Source: an uncultured Alphaproteobacteria bacterium (GTDB lineage: Bacteria > Pseudomonadota > Alphaproteobacteria > Rs-D84). From it: a stretch of 64,000 bases of DNA. The notes beneath the pieces are model-generated. The model was given only the letters and a program-made list of their open reading frames with translations. It was not told the DNA's origin and made no database searches. Below are positions 33,261 to 42,734 of this stretch, piece by piece (positions within the stretch are counted from its first letter, which is position 1; each line of letters starts with the position of its first letter). The stretch spans positions 1 to 64,000 of the forward strand of contig CALDAH010000016.1 in NCBI GenBank assembly GCA_937903135.1, read 5' to 3'. The position numbers and the translations under genes are program-made.

Positions 33261-34688
33261 TTATGACTTTTTTACCAGCTTCGCGCCATCCTTTGTATCA
33301 ACGACGTTCCAGCCCATCGCATCAATCTGGCCGCGAATTTCATCGGCACGTGCCCAATCTTTGGCGGCCTTGGCGGCGATGCGCGCATCCAACAGCGCCA
33401 TAACATCGGCCGGCACGTCTGTTGTTTCCAGCCGGCGCAGATCGTTGGCACGATTAATAAACTGCAGTCCCAGTAAACGGTCAATAAATTCAAACAGCGC
33501 GATCTTGGTCGCAACATTTACCGATGTATCTTTGTTTAATTCGTGTATTGCGACCAACGCTTCTGCGGTTTTCAGGTTATCTGATACCAGCCCCAAAATA
33601 CGGTCATGCCACGCCGAATAGGCCGCATCGTCAACCGTCCCCGGGTTTTTATCGTCCAATAATTCTGCAACGCGGCGAACAATATTTTTATATCCATTCG
33701 CGGCCGATTCCAACGCTTCCCATGAAAAGGTCAGCTGTGACTGATAATGCCCCAGCGACAGCATATAACGATACGCCATCGGGTCAAATCCGTGATCTTT
33801 TAATACCGACAAGCTTAAAAATTCCCCGTCGGATTTTGACATTTTACCGCCACTTTTATCCATAAGGAACTCTGAATGCACCCAATATTTTACCCATGGC
33901 GCACCGGTAATCGGTTCACTTTGCGCGATTTCATTTGCGTGATGAACGCGCGATAGATCAATCCCGCCCGTATGAATATCAAAATGCGCCCCGAGCAGTG
34001 CCATAGACATCGCACTGCATTCAATATGCCACCCTGGGAATCCAATTCCCCAGGGGCTGTCCCATTCCATTTGACGTTTTTTATCCGTCGGGGAAAATTT
34101 CCAGAGTGCAAAATCCGTCGGATTACGTTTTTGCTCATTAAACTCTACGCGTGCGCCGGCACGATTCCCCGACAGTCCCCCGCCCGTTAATGCGCCATAT
34201 GCGGCAAATTTTGATGTATCATAATAAATACCGTCCCCTGGGATTTCATATGTATATCCTAAATCCACCAATTTCTGGACCAGTGCGATCTGTTCATCAA
34301 TATAATCGGTTGCACGCGGGCGTTCGGTTGGCGGCAACAGGTTCATATCATCGCTGTCACGTAAAAATTCATCGGTATAAAACTTAGCGATATCCCATAC
34401 TGATTTATTATCACGGGCTGCGCCTTTTTCCATTTTATCTTCGCCGCTGTCATCTTCGTCATTCGTCAGATGGCCAACATCGGTAATATTCATAACATTA
34501 CGAACGTTATATCCGTTTTCAATAAACATGCGCTTTAATAAATCTGTTAAAACAAAAGTACGAAAATTACCGATATGCGCATGATGATAAACCGTCGGGC
34601 CGCACGAATAAAAACCAACCTGCCCTGGTGTTAATGGGACAAAATCTTCCAGTTTTCGGGACATCGTATTAAATAATCTGATTTTCAT
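33261..34688 (-). CDS. cysS: Cysteinyl-tRNA synthetase
   Basis: A class I aminoacyl-tRNA synthetase. The HIGH-type motif H-H-A-H-I-G-N near residue 35, the zinc ligands C-G-P-T-V-Y (residue 29 region) and H-I-E-C-S-A-M near residue 230, and K-M-S-K-S near residue 266 are all present. The 475-residue length is normal. The ATG at 34688 is chosen over an in-frame GTG two codons upstream because of spacing from AAGGAA. Given the abundance of Cys-rich secreted proteins here, demand for Cys-tRNA may be high, though nothing about the gene is unusual. Confidence 0.97.
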   Translation of the reverse strand: MKIRLFNTMSRKLEDFVPLTPGQVGFYSCGPTVYHHAHIGNFRTFVLTDLLKRMFIENGYNVRNVMNITDVGHLTNDEDDSGEDKMEKGAARDNKSVWDIAKFYTDEFLRDSDDMNLLPPTERPRATDYIDEQIALVQKLVDLGYTYEIPGDGIYYDTSKFAAYGALTGGGLSGNRAGARVEFNEQKRNPTDFALWKFSPTDKKRQMEWDSPWGIGFPGWHIECSAMSMALLGAHFDIHTGGIDLSRVHHANEIAQSEPITGAPWVKYWVHSEFLMDKSGGKMSKSDGEFLSLSVLKDHGFDPMAYRYMLSLGHYQSQLTFSWEALESAANGYKNIVRRVAELLDDKNPGTVDDAAYSAWHDRILGLVSDNLKTAEALVAIHELNKDTSVNVATKIALFEFIDRLLGLQFINRANDLRRLETTDVPADVMALLDARIAAKAAKDWARADEIRGQIDAMGWNVVDTKDGAKLVKKS

Positions 34689-34850
34689 GTGCACTTTCCT
34701 TAGTGTTAAAAATAATTTGATAAATTATGTAGTTTATATATGCAAACAGTTTGCCAAAACAGCAATTAACAACAGCAACAACAATATATATTGAAATTAA
34801 ATAAAACCATATAAATATTATGACCCATTTTACAATATAAGTCAAGCCTA

Positions 34851-35945
34851 TTAGCCCAGAACGCGTTCATACAATGCGATCGTATCGCCAAGCATTTTTT
34901 TACGGGTATATTTTTTAATAAATCGCGAATAGCCGGCGACGGCCATTTTTGTCCGCAAAGCCCTGCTTTCAATCACGCGGTTCATCGCGGCTGCATATCG
35001 CGTCGGACTGATTTCGTGTTCCGCGCCCATTTCAACAAATATTGCGGCCGGGCCGAACATTTCAACCATGGCGGATTCGTCCGTAGATATAATCGGCAGG
35101 TTATATGCCATCGCTTCTATGCCGGCGAATGAACAGGCCTCGGTCCGGGATGCGAATAATGCACAGTCGGCACGTTCATAGCATTCACGAATAACCGCCG
35201 AATCCGATACCAGCCCCAGTCGCCGTATCGGCAAATCTGCGATTTCATCAAACAACGCTTCGTCGTCACGGGAATATCCGCCAAGTACGGTGACGTCTAT
35301 TTTATGTTTTTTCGCGACCTGACGAATTGCCGGAATTATTTTAGCAAACCCCTTGTGCGGTGACCAGCCGTTTGCAAATATAAATCTAAATACGCCATCA
35401 GATGGTTTTTTAGTTTCTATTTTCGGTTTTTCCACCCCGTTATAAATAACACTAAACGGGCGGGCGCATTTCCAATAATCCATATACTTTCGCCCGTTAT
35501 CCCCGACCAAGATTATATGATCCATATTAAAATACGGATCGCCGGGCGCGGCCTGGGGCATCGCCGCCATTGCCGGCTGACAGTGCAGAACACCGATTGT
35601 TTTGCAATATACCCGACCTTTTATCATATACGCCAGCCCCTCGCACGAGAGGCAATCGCTTTTTACAATTAAATTCGGCATATTACGTATTTTTGGAAAA
35701 ATATATGCAAAAACACCCTCAAACAACGCTTGGAACGGATACGATGCCGGATGAAAGATCTGCAGCTCGTCGTCTGTATCAACCATTCGGATATCTTTGA
35801 ATTCAGGGGAACGGTAAAAAACAATATGATATGTGTTGATATAATCAGGCATACCGTCGCGCAATACATCAAAATATGTTGCGATGCCACTCTGATAACG
35901 GGCGTCACGCGCATCTATTTCAATAACGGATATATGTTTTTTCAT
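34851..35945 (-). CDS. Glycosyltransferase family 4 protein
   Basis: A retaining GT-B glycosyltransferase. The C-terminal half contains N-G-V-E-K near residue 172, F-A-N-G-W-S-P-H-K-G-F (about 190-202), and the E-x7-E type motif E-A-C-S-F-A-G-I-E near residue 273, followed by D-E-S-A-M-V-E. No membrane segment. It lies just downstream of the secreted-protein gene at 35968 on the same strand, so the two may be co-transcribed, suggesting a role in surface glycans. The acceptor is unknown. Confidence 0.87.
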   Translation of the reverse strand: MKKHISVIEIDARDARYQSGIATYFDVLRDGMPDYINTYHIVFYRSPEFKDIRMVDTDDELQIFHPASYPFQALFEGVFAYIFPKIRNMPNLIVKSDCLSCEGLAYMIKGRVYCKTIGVLHCQPAMAAMPQAAPGDPYFNMDHIILVGDNGRKYMDYWKCARPFSVIYNGVEKPKIETKKPSDGVFRFIFANGWSPHKGFAKIIPAIRQVAKKHKIDVTVLGGYSRDDEALFDEIADLPIRRLGLVSDSAVIRECYERADCALFASRTEACSFAGIEAMAYNLPIISTDESAMVEMFGPAAIFVEMGAEHEISPTRYAAAMNRVIESRALRTKMAVAGYSRFIKKYTRKKMLGDTIALYERVLG

Positions 35946-35967
35946 CGCGGGCCTCTGGTGTTTATTT

Positions 35968-36678
35968 TTAATTCTGATACGCGCATCCGGTCGGATATGT
36001 ATATGTGCCCGCGCTGTCTGAAAACACCTGATTGCCGTCGGGCGTTGCCCTGCACGATGTTATTCCAACGCCACCCTGGGCCGTCCAGCACCAGCCGGAT
36101 TCACAGTTACCGCTGACCTGGCCGGTATTGGGAACGGTTATACCGCCCGTTGCCGTATGATTATATATCGGGCATGGCTTACAACAGTTCGCAAGCACCG
36201 ATAGACTGGCGATCCCGCTGGTATTCGGGGCACATGATCCGCCGGTGGATGTAAAATAAAAACCGGTATCACAGCCTATGAAAGTATACCCGCCACCGCT
36301 TTGTTCGGACCACGTGGCATTACGATAATAACACCCGGTGCCAGTTCCGCCCATTTGATTGTCCGATAAAAACGAACATCCCTTGCTTGCAAAGAAACTT
36401 TGATTAGAACAGTAAACCCCTGTGGAATTACAATACGAAAAACCGCTGCATTCGCTGATGGAGTTCCATAATACGTCGTTTACACCAACGTTTGGACAAT
36501 ACCTGGATACAAATGATTGCTGATTATCTGTAATCGTTGCCATAAATCCGGACCGCGGGATCGTATTACCGTCAAACCTATAAATATTCCCCTTATATAC
36601 ATCTGCCCGCGTGCGTCCGAAAACCGAGACTATAATTCCGAAACACACGCCTAATGTCCTGATTAACGTACGCTTCAT
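35968..36678 (-). CDS. Secreted Cys-rich protein with C-terminal D-x-x-G-T-Y motif
   Basis: A 236-residue product with a signal peptide (M-K-R-T-L-I-R-T-L start, cleavage near R-A-D, residue 26) and about 17 Cys. It ends F-S-D-S-A-G-T-Y-T-Y-P-T-G-C-A-Y-Q-N, closely matching the end of the protein at 5038. GGGGGAA precedes the ATG. Unlike the genes at 5038 and 20994 it has only a short (about 50-base) untranslated leader, with no structured RNA. Function unknown; likely surface-exposed or periplasmic. Confidence 0.8.
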   Translation of the reverse strand: MKRTLIRTLGVCFGIIVSVFGRTRADVYKGNIYRFDGNTIPRSGFMATITDNQQSFVSRYCPNVGVNDVLWNSISECSGFSYCNSTGVYCSNQSFFASKGCSFLSDNQMGGTGTGCYYRNATWSEQSGGGYTFIGCDTGFYFTSTGGSCAPNTSGIASLSVLANCCKPCPIYNHTATGGITVPNTGQVSGNCESGWCWTAQGGVGITSCRATPDGNQVFSDSAGTYTYPTGCAYQN

Positions 36679-36731
36679 TGGATTCCCCCTTTTTTATATT
36701 TCCGTTCGCATTTCCCGCACGCATTGGGCGA

Positions 36732-36760
36732 ATTATAAGATTCTGGATCTCTAATCCAAA
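36732..36760 (-). promoter_or_regulatory. Promoter of the secreted-protein gene at 35968
   Basis: On the minus strand TTTGGA (36755-36760) and TATAAT (36732-36737) are separated by 17 bp. Confidence 0.55.
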
Positions 36761-36872
36761 CCACCGTTTGTATTCGGCATATAATAGTGGTAAAAAATGA
36801 CGGAAATCCGATGGGTGGGGTAAAATAAAAACCGCCATAAAAAACGGTGGTTTAAATTCAGCATAAAAATAA

Positions 36873-36961
36873 TGGCGGAGCGTATAGGACTCGAACCTAT
36901 GGACCGCTAAAATACGGTCACAGATTAGCAATCTGCTGCATTACCACTCTGCCAACGCTCC
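36873..36961 (-). tRNA. tRNA-Ser (GCT)
   Basis: The reverse strand gives a class II tRNA of 89 bases: acceptor GGAGCGT/ACGCTCC, anticodon stem CAGA/TCTG with loop TTGCTAA (anticodon GCT), a long variable arm, T arm with GTTCGAGTC and an encoded CCA. Confidence 0.95.
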
Positions 36962-37033
36962 GCGTGGTTGCCAGAGTATTATATAGAAGTCGCGGATAAA
37001 ATGCAAGCATGAAAAAAACAAAATTCCTGCCGA

Positions 37034-37058
37034 TAAAAAAATCCCCCGATCGGGGGAT
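37034..37058 (-). terminator. Intrinsic terminator of the rubrerythrin gene
   Basis: The palindrome ATCCCCCGATCGGGGGAT (37041-37058) is followed on the minus strand by a T run. Same core as at 13546. Confidence 0.9.
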
Positions 37059-37062
37059 TTTA

Positions 37063-37686
37063 TTAATCAATATTTGTATATTCACAGAACCCTTCGTTCG
37101 TATCACAGCGGGCCGCGATACCTTCGCTGATAAAATATCCGCGTTCATGTAAACATGCCGAACATACCTCTGGCGCTTCGGTGCCGATATGCCAATTGCC
37201 GCAGTTTGTGCAACGCCACATAACAATTTTATCCTGTTTAAACAATGTGCCGTTTTCAATCGCTTCGGCCAATGCACGAAAACGTGATTCGTGATAGCGT
37301 TCCGCATAACCGATGTTTTTAAATATATCCGCGATTGCATCAAAACCTTCCTGGGCGGCGATTTGCGCGAATTTCGGATACATTTCAGTGTTTTCTTCGT
37401 TTTCACCGTACGCAGACGCTTTTAAATTTTCCAGCGTAGTACCGATTTTACCGGCCGGGAATGACGCTGTGATTTCCAGCATTCCCCCTTCTAGGAACTT
37501 AAACAGGCGTGATGCGTGTTCTTTTTCATGATCAGCGGTTTCCAGAAATATTTTTGCGATCGCCTGATAGCCTTCGTTCTTGGCCTTGGACGCGAAGAAA
37601 GTATAACGATTGCGCGCCTGGGATTCACCGGCAAATGCGATTAGCAAATTTTTTTCTGTCTGTGTACCTTTCAATGATATTGACAT
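37063..37686 (-). CDS. rbr: Rubrerythrin
   Basis: A non-haem di-iron peroxidase protecting anaerobic or microaerobic cells from hydrogen peroxide. The ferritin-like domain carries F-A-G-E-S-Q-A-R-N-R-Y near residue 17, E-T-A-D-H-E-K-E-H near 50, and a second E-x-x-H in the R-Y-H-E-S-R region near 130. The C-terminal rubredoxin-type iron site is C-T-N-C and C-S-A-C (residues 170-190). The 207-residue length is typical. Its presence suggests life at low oxygen, consistent with a gut habitat. Monocistronic. Confidence 0.93.
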   Translation of the reverse strand: MSISLKGTQTEKNLLIAFAGESQARNRYTFFASKAKNEGYQAIAKIFLETADHEKEHASRLFKFLEGGMLEITASFPAGKIGTTLENLKASAYGENEENTEMYPKFAQIAAQEGFDAIADIFKNIGYAERYHESRFRALAEAIENGTLFKQDKIVMWRCTNCGNWHIGTEAPEVCSACLHERGYFISEGIAARCDTNEGFCEYTNID

Positions 37687-37766
37687 TGATTTTCTCCTTG
37701 TTGGTTAGTAGTTATTTCCAACCCGAATTTTATCAAAGAAAACTAAAAAAGCAATTATTTAAAAAC

Positions 37767-38036
37767 TTATCTGGTTTTGCCCGATTTAATTATTTCCATA
37801 AAACGATCACGGTGTGCCGCGAACATTACGCCCCCCAGGCTTTCGGCGGAGTCATAAAAGCTTTCACCGGCCGCATAATACGGGCCATAATTTGCAATAA
37901 AAGTTTTTCCATGCAAGAAAGACGACGAGCATTCAAAAAATCTATATTCGGGGTATTTTTCTTTTACCGCCAGGGGGATTGGCAGCTCGCGCTTTAATAT
38001 ATATGTAACGTTATCAATTTTTAATGATTGTGGCAC
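37767..38036 (-). CDS. Small protein of unknown function downstream of obgE
   Basis: An 89-residue product read from GTG at 38036, two bases after the obgE stop, with AAGGAA just upstream inside obgE, so translation is likely coupled. It has no signal or membrane segment and one Cys. The sequence is rich in aromatic residues (Y-R-F-F-E-C, F-I-A-N-Y-G-P-Y-Y). No family recognised. Confidence 0.6.
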   Translation of the reverse strand: MPQSLKIDNVTYILKRELPIPLAVKEKYPEYRFFECSSSFLHGKTFIANYGPYYAAGESFYDSAESLGGVMFAAHRDRFMEIIKSGKTR

Positions 38037-38038
38037 TA

Positions 38039-39070
<1,032 letters not shown>

Positions 39071-39085
39071 TTATAACTTAAAAAC

Positions 39086-39114
39086 TTGCAATTTCCAGCA
39101 GGAATATTTATAAT
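39086..39114 (+). promoter_or_regulatory. Promoter of the tmRNA gene
   Basis: TTGCAA, a 17-bp spacer and TATAAT; transcription should start near 39121. Confidence 0.75.
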
Positions 39115-39120
39115 ATTTAT

Positions 39121-39445
39121 GTCACATTAGTGATGATGATTCTGAATCCGTTGTGCAATAGTCATTTTGGACCCGGGGGCGGTACCCGGCACCTCCACCA
39201 ATAAAACATACGGGGGTGTACCAGATTCGACAGATGATAAAAGACAAATTGGGTGAATCCGACATGGTGTCGTTAAAAACCGACTAAAAACTGAATGGCG
39301 ATAGAATCGCTGCGAACGACAATGTTCGCTTTGCAATGGCTGCCTAATACGGCATCGGATATAACTGGCAATTGTTGGTTGTATTCACTTTAAGCTATTG
39401 CGGGGTGCGCCCGAGCCCGGCAACAGAAATCGGGTACTTATTTAA
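39121..39445 (+). ncRNA. ssrA: Permuted two-piece tmRNA (alphaproteobacterial type)
   Basis: Rescues stalled ribosomes by trans-translation with SmpB. The gene is circularly permuted: the tRNA-like 3' half comes first, with a T-arm-like segment and CACCTCC-A-CCA ending at 39200, followed by a short spacer and the 5' half starting GGGGGTG at 39212, which pairs with CACCTCC. The tag reading frame runs GCT GCG AAC GAC ... GCC TAA (39309-39347), giving the peptide AANDNVRFAMAA, close to the known alphaproteobacterial pattern (A)ANDN...AA. Excision of the spacer would give two RNA pieces. The downstream end is estimated from the last pseudoknot-like segment. Confidence 0.93.
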
Positions 39446-39467
39446 AATATAATAAAAAGGCATAAAA

Positions 39468-39701
39468 ATGTTTGGAAAAGTAAAAAAAGTATTCTTTACA
39501 AGTGTATTCGGGTTGTTATACGTATCATTTATCGCCCAGGCCGTATATATTATCGGTTGGGTTGCAAGCTTTGAAAACAAGCTTCTGTATCTGGCACTGT
39601 TATCGTTTGAATGGCTGGTTTTAATTGCCGCACGTTATTTATCAAAACGTTCCAGCAATAACGCACAGTATAACGGTTATAATAATAACCGCCGTCGTTA
39701 A
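39468..39701 (+). CDS. Small membrane protein of unknown function
   Basis: A 77-residue protein with two hydrophobic segments (about residues 10-30 and 38-55) joined by a short loop, then a basic, Asn/Arg-rich tail. It has a moderate ribosome site (AAAAGG) and a terminator close downstream. It lies between tmRNA and lon. No family recognised. Confidence 0.6.
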   Translation: MFGKVKKVFFTSVFGLLYVSFIAQAVYIIGWVASFENKLLYLALLSFEWLVLIAARYLSKRSSNNAQYNGYNNNRRR

Positions 39702-39720
39702 TACGCTGCACGTTTTATAT

Positions 39721-39747
39721 AATCCCCAATTTCGGGGATTTTTTTAT
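39721..39747 (+). terminator. Intrinsic terminator before lon
   Basis: The stem AATCCCC/GGGGATT is followed by TTTTTTAT. Confidence 0.88.
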
Positions 39748-39758
39748 TATTTTATTAT

Positions 39759-39786
39759 CTTGAAATGTTATTTAAATGTCTTATAT
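39759..39786 (+). promoter_or_regulatory. Candidate RpoH heat-shock promoter of lon
   Basis: CTTG at 39759-39762, 17 bases, then CTTATAT at 39780-39786, matching the alphaproteobacterial RpoH pattern CTTG-N17-CYTATnT. The start site would fall near 39793, only about 4 bases before the lon ATG, so the mRNA may be nearly leaderless. Confidence 0.6.
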
Positions 39787-39796
39787 TTATTAGGCT

Positions 39797-41554
39797 ATGA
39801 AAGAATATATATTACCCGTTCGTGATTTAGTCGTTCACCCCGGATTAACTGTACCGGTATTTATTGAAAATACCCTGTCGGTTGCATGTATTGATGCCGC
39901 CATGAAATCCGGACAAAAGATTGTATTGGCCGCCCAGCACAGCTGGGGATACCCGACCACGCCGAATGATTTATATAACGTCGGCACAATCGGCGATATC
40001 GCCCAGGTTCTGCGTATGCCCGATGGTGCGGTACACGCAATTATTCGCACAACATCTGCGGTCGCATTATCTGATATAACCATTGAAAACGGTATATTTT
40101 CTGCAACGGCCGAAAATATTGACGTAGAAAACGACAGCGAATTTGAACAGACGATCGCCCTGCGCGATAAAATCGCTGATAATATGCAGCTGCTATCGGT
40201 CGCACGAAAGTTTAAGATGGATAAACTGCGCAGTGTCGTTCAGAACTATCCGCTGCCGGCGTTTGTTGATTCCGTAATTCAAATGGCCGATATTGAAACA
40301 GATATCGCGATAAAGGTTTTATCCGCCCGAACATGGCGTGAAAAATTAGTAATATTGCTGGAACAGATTAACCTGATCCTGGAAACCACAAAAATAGAAG
40401 ACGCGATTAACCGCCGTATTCAACAACAGATGGAATCCGGTCGCCGCGAGGCGATATTACAAGAAAAGATGCGCGCAATTCAAAAAGAAATGGGTGAGGA
40501 TACCGAAGAAGCAGATTCTGAAAACATGCGCCGGCGAATTGAAAAATCTGCCATGCCGGCCGACGCCAAAGAAAAGGCAATGACCGAATGGAAACGCATG
40601 CGATCAATGTCGCCGATGTCAAACGACAGCGCGTTATTAAAGGCATACCTTGACGAGCTGTTGTCCATGCCATGGAGTAAATCGGATAAAAAATCAATTG
40701 AACTGCAGCATGCACGTGACGTATTAAATCGCGACCATTCCGGTATGGATGCGGTAAAGGAACGCATACTGGAACACATCGCCGTTATGAAAAAAACGGG
40801 GAAAAACCAAGGTACAATTTTATGTTTTGTTGGCGCGCCGGGCGTTGGAAAAACGTCGCTGGGCAAATCCATTGCCACGGCCCTGGGGCGTAAATATCAC
40901 CGTATATCACTCGGCGGGATTTCAGACGAGGCACATTTTCGCGGCCATCGTAAAACATATATCGGGGCTCAGACGGGACGTATTATGGATGCCCTTAAAC
41001 GGTGCAAGGCCGATAACCCCGTTATCGTTCTGGACGAGATTGATAAAATGGGACGCGATTATCGCGGCGACCCTGAGGCGGCGTTGCTGGAAATCCTTGA
41101 CCCAGAGCAGAATAAAACATTCCGCGATCATTATCTTGAGGTGGATTTTGACCTGTCCCGGGTTGTATTTGTCGCGACCGCGAATAGCTTAAATCTATCA
41201 AACGCGCTAAAGGATCGTATGGAGATTATTGAAATCCCCGGATACAGCACCGAAGAAAAGGTTCGTATTGCCCGTGAGCATCTGATTTCCCGCGCGGCAA
41301 ACGATACCGGATGGAATATGGATAATATAATAATCAGCGACGATGCAATACGTCATATTATTCAGAAATATACATCCGAACAGGGTGTCCGTGAACTCCA
41401 GCGCGAGATTACGGCGATACTGCGACGCGCCCTGCTGCAAAACGACGGCGAGGATATTAAAACAGAATTTTCACTTGAGAAAATTGATGATTTATTATCT
41501 GTACGTAAATCTGCCGGATTTAATAAAAAAATCGGCTTTGGCATTCGTATATAA
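39797..41554 (+). CDS. lon: Lon-family AAA+ protein lacking the peptidase domain
   Basis: Lon is normally an ATP-dependent serine protease of about 800 residues. Here the N-terminal substrate domain (about 1-200), the coiled-coil linker and the complete AAA+ module are present: Walker A G-A-P-G-V-G-K-T near residue 346, Walker B V-I-V-L-D-E-I-D-K near 408, sensor and lid regions to about 560. The protein stops at 585, just where the Ser/Lys peptidase domain should begin. No piece of that domain is seen in any frame downstream; two small unrelated genes follow. No ribosome site is evident. It could act as an unfoldase or chaperone. An assembly error cannot be excluded but would have to replace the whole domain. 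Confidence 0.88.
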   Translation: MKEYILPVRDLVVHPGLTVPVFIENTLSVACIDAAMKSGQKIVLAAQHSWGYPTTPNDLYNVGTIGDIAQVLRMPDGAVHAIIRTTSAVALSDITIENGIFSATAENIDVENDSEFEQTIALRDKIADNMQLLSVARKFKMDKLRSVVQNYPLPAFVDSVIQMADIETDIAIKVLSARTWREKLVILLEQINLILETTKIEDAINRRIQQQMESGRREAILQEKMRAIQKEMGEDTEEADSENMRRRIEKSAMPADAKEKAMTEWKRMRSMSPMSNDSALLKAYLDELLSMPWSKSDKKSIELQHARDVLNRDHSGMDAVKERILEHIAVMKKTGKNQGTILCFVGAPGVGKTSLGKSIATALGRKYHRISLGGISDEAHFRGHRKTYIGAQTGRIMDALKRCKADNPVIVLDEIDKMGRDYRGDPEAALLEILDPEQNKTFRDHYLEVDFDLSRVVFVATANSLNLSNALKDRMEIIEIPGYSTEEKVRIAREHLISRAANDTGWNMDNIIISDDAIRHIIQKYTSEQGVRELQREITAILRRALLQNDGEDIKTEFSLEKIDDLLSVRKSAGFNKKIGFGIRI

Positions 41555-41566
41555 AAAGGATTTAAG

Positions 41567-41902
41567 ATGTTCCCAATAAAACAAGTAATGTTATTTAATG
41601 AAATTACCAATATGAAATTTAGCCCAGATAAAAGACATCAAACAACAAACAACGGTGCGTCAACAGAATTTCGCTACTATGGTTCTGGGCTGACCATGAC
41701 CATAACACGGTATGAAAGTTCCAGTATGTTTAAAAACACGATATCATACCGGGCTGTGATTGTAAACAACGGCGGGTTAAAAAACGTTTCCAAGTCATAT
41801 AAAAACAATGGAATATTCGCCAGAAAGCTATTCCAGCACTACAGCGACAGAGAAATTATGATTCGCACGCCCATGTTCCCACTATTAAACCGATCAAGAT
41901 AA
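41567..41902 (+). CDS. Small protein of unknown function downstream of lon
   Basis: A 111-residue basic protein starting 12 bp after the lon stop, preceded by AAAGGA. Its C-terminal part S-Y-R-A-V...K-N...Y-x-x-x-G-I-F-A-R-K-L resembles the next protein (S-Y-N-L-L...K-N...Y-x-G-K-F-A-R-Q), so the two are probably distant paralogues. No signal peptide or known family. The close position after the peptidase-less Lon suggests co-transcription; a functional link is not shown. Confidence 0.65.
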   Translation: MFPIKQVMLFNEITNMKFSPDKRHQTTNNGASTEFRYYGSGLTMTITRYESSSMFKNTISYRAVIVNNGGLKNVSKSYKNNGIFARKLFQHYSDREIMIRTPMFPLLNRSR

Positions 41903-41913
41903 AGAGAAGAAAA

Positions 41914-42195
41914 ATGGACATACGTAAAAAAAATATTCAAAACCAAATACGCAATAGCAAAACTTTGATACGGTATAAAGTTTGCAGCTATGATGAAATC
42001 TATATTTTCAAAGATGATAATTATTATATTGAATCTTTATACCGTCATCCTGTTTATGACGGGGAAGGTTCTTATAATTTGTTAACAATATCAACGGATG
42101 AAAAAAACGCATACACAGAATATAGCGGTAAATTTGCACGTCAGACACATAAATTATTAGAAGAAAAATTCCATCATCAGGAAAAAACAAAATGA
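41914..42195 (+). CDS. Small protein of unknown function upstream of tsaB
   Basis: A 93-residue charged protein with one Cys, preceded by AGAGAAG. Its stop overlaps the tsaB start by four bases. It shares the K-N-x(4)-Y-x(1-3)-G-x-F-A-R segment with the protein at 41567. No known family. Confidence 0.65.
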   Translation: MDIRKKNIQNQIRNSKTLIRYKVCSYDEIYIFKDDNYYIESLYRHPVYDGEGSYNLLTISTDEKNAYTEYSGKFARQTHKLLEEKFHHQEKTK

Positions 42196-42734
42196 TTTTA
42201 ATCATAAATACGTCCGGAACAGGCATAGAGTTTGTTCTGGGCGATAAATATTTACATATTGACGCCGAAAAGCAATCTATTGCCCTGCCCGCGGCCGCCG
42301 AAGAGTTTATAAAACAATCCGGTATTCAGTGGACAGATCTAACCGCAATCGGCGTCGTTACAGGCCCGGGCAGCTTTACCGGCATACGCTTAGGTATTGC
42401 ATACGCCAAGGGTTTGGGGCTGGGGTTAAATATCCCGGTCGTTCCGGTAAATGCATTTGAATTATATATGGCTGCAACGCCTGATGCGTTTGTTGCAATT
42501 GATTCCGGACGTGGTGATTTCTTTGTTGCGTCCGAACATACTGCGCCATGTACAATGACAATTGATGAACTGGAAACACGTCAGATGGAATGTCCGCGAA
42601 CCGTAGGCCATATTCCATTTGATTTAAAACACGCCACAGGTATCGTCGCAAATAAACTGGCCGCGGGTAATACCGAACCGGTTGTTCCGATGTATCTGCG
42701 GCCAAGCTATGCGGAAACAAATAAAAAATGTTAA
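42192..42734 (+). CDS. tsaB: tRNA threonylcarbamoyladenosine biosynthesis protein TsaB
   Basis: A non-catalytic partner of TsaD in t6A37 synthesis. The ASKHA-fold pattern starts I-L-I-I-N-T-S-G-T and contains the family signature G-P-G-S-F-T-G-I-R-L-G near residue 59. At 180 residues it lacks part of the C-terminal lobe seen in longer forms (about 230), as is common in small genomes. The start overlaps the previous stop, and the stop overlaps rimI by 7 bp, giving a coupled tsaB-rimI-radC unit. Confidence 0.92.
   Translation: MILIINTSGTGIEFVLGDKYLHIDAEKQSIALPAAAEEFIKQSGIQWTDLTAIGVVTGPGSFTGIRLGIAYAKGLGLGLNIPVVPVNAFELYMAATPDAFVAIDSGRGDFFVASEHTAPCTMTIDELETRQMECPRTVGHIPFDLKHATGIVANKLAAGNTEPVVPMYLRPSYAETNKKC

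Noticed and set aside
41343..41610. Frameshifted remains of the Lon peptidase domain
   Set aside because: The alternative frames around the lon end show neither the catalytic Ser motif nor the Lys region of the peptidase domain.
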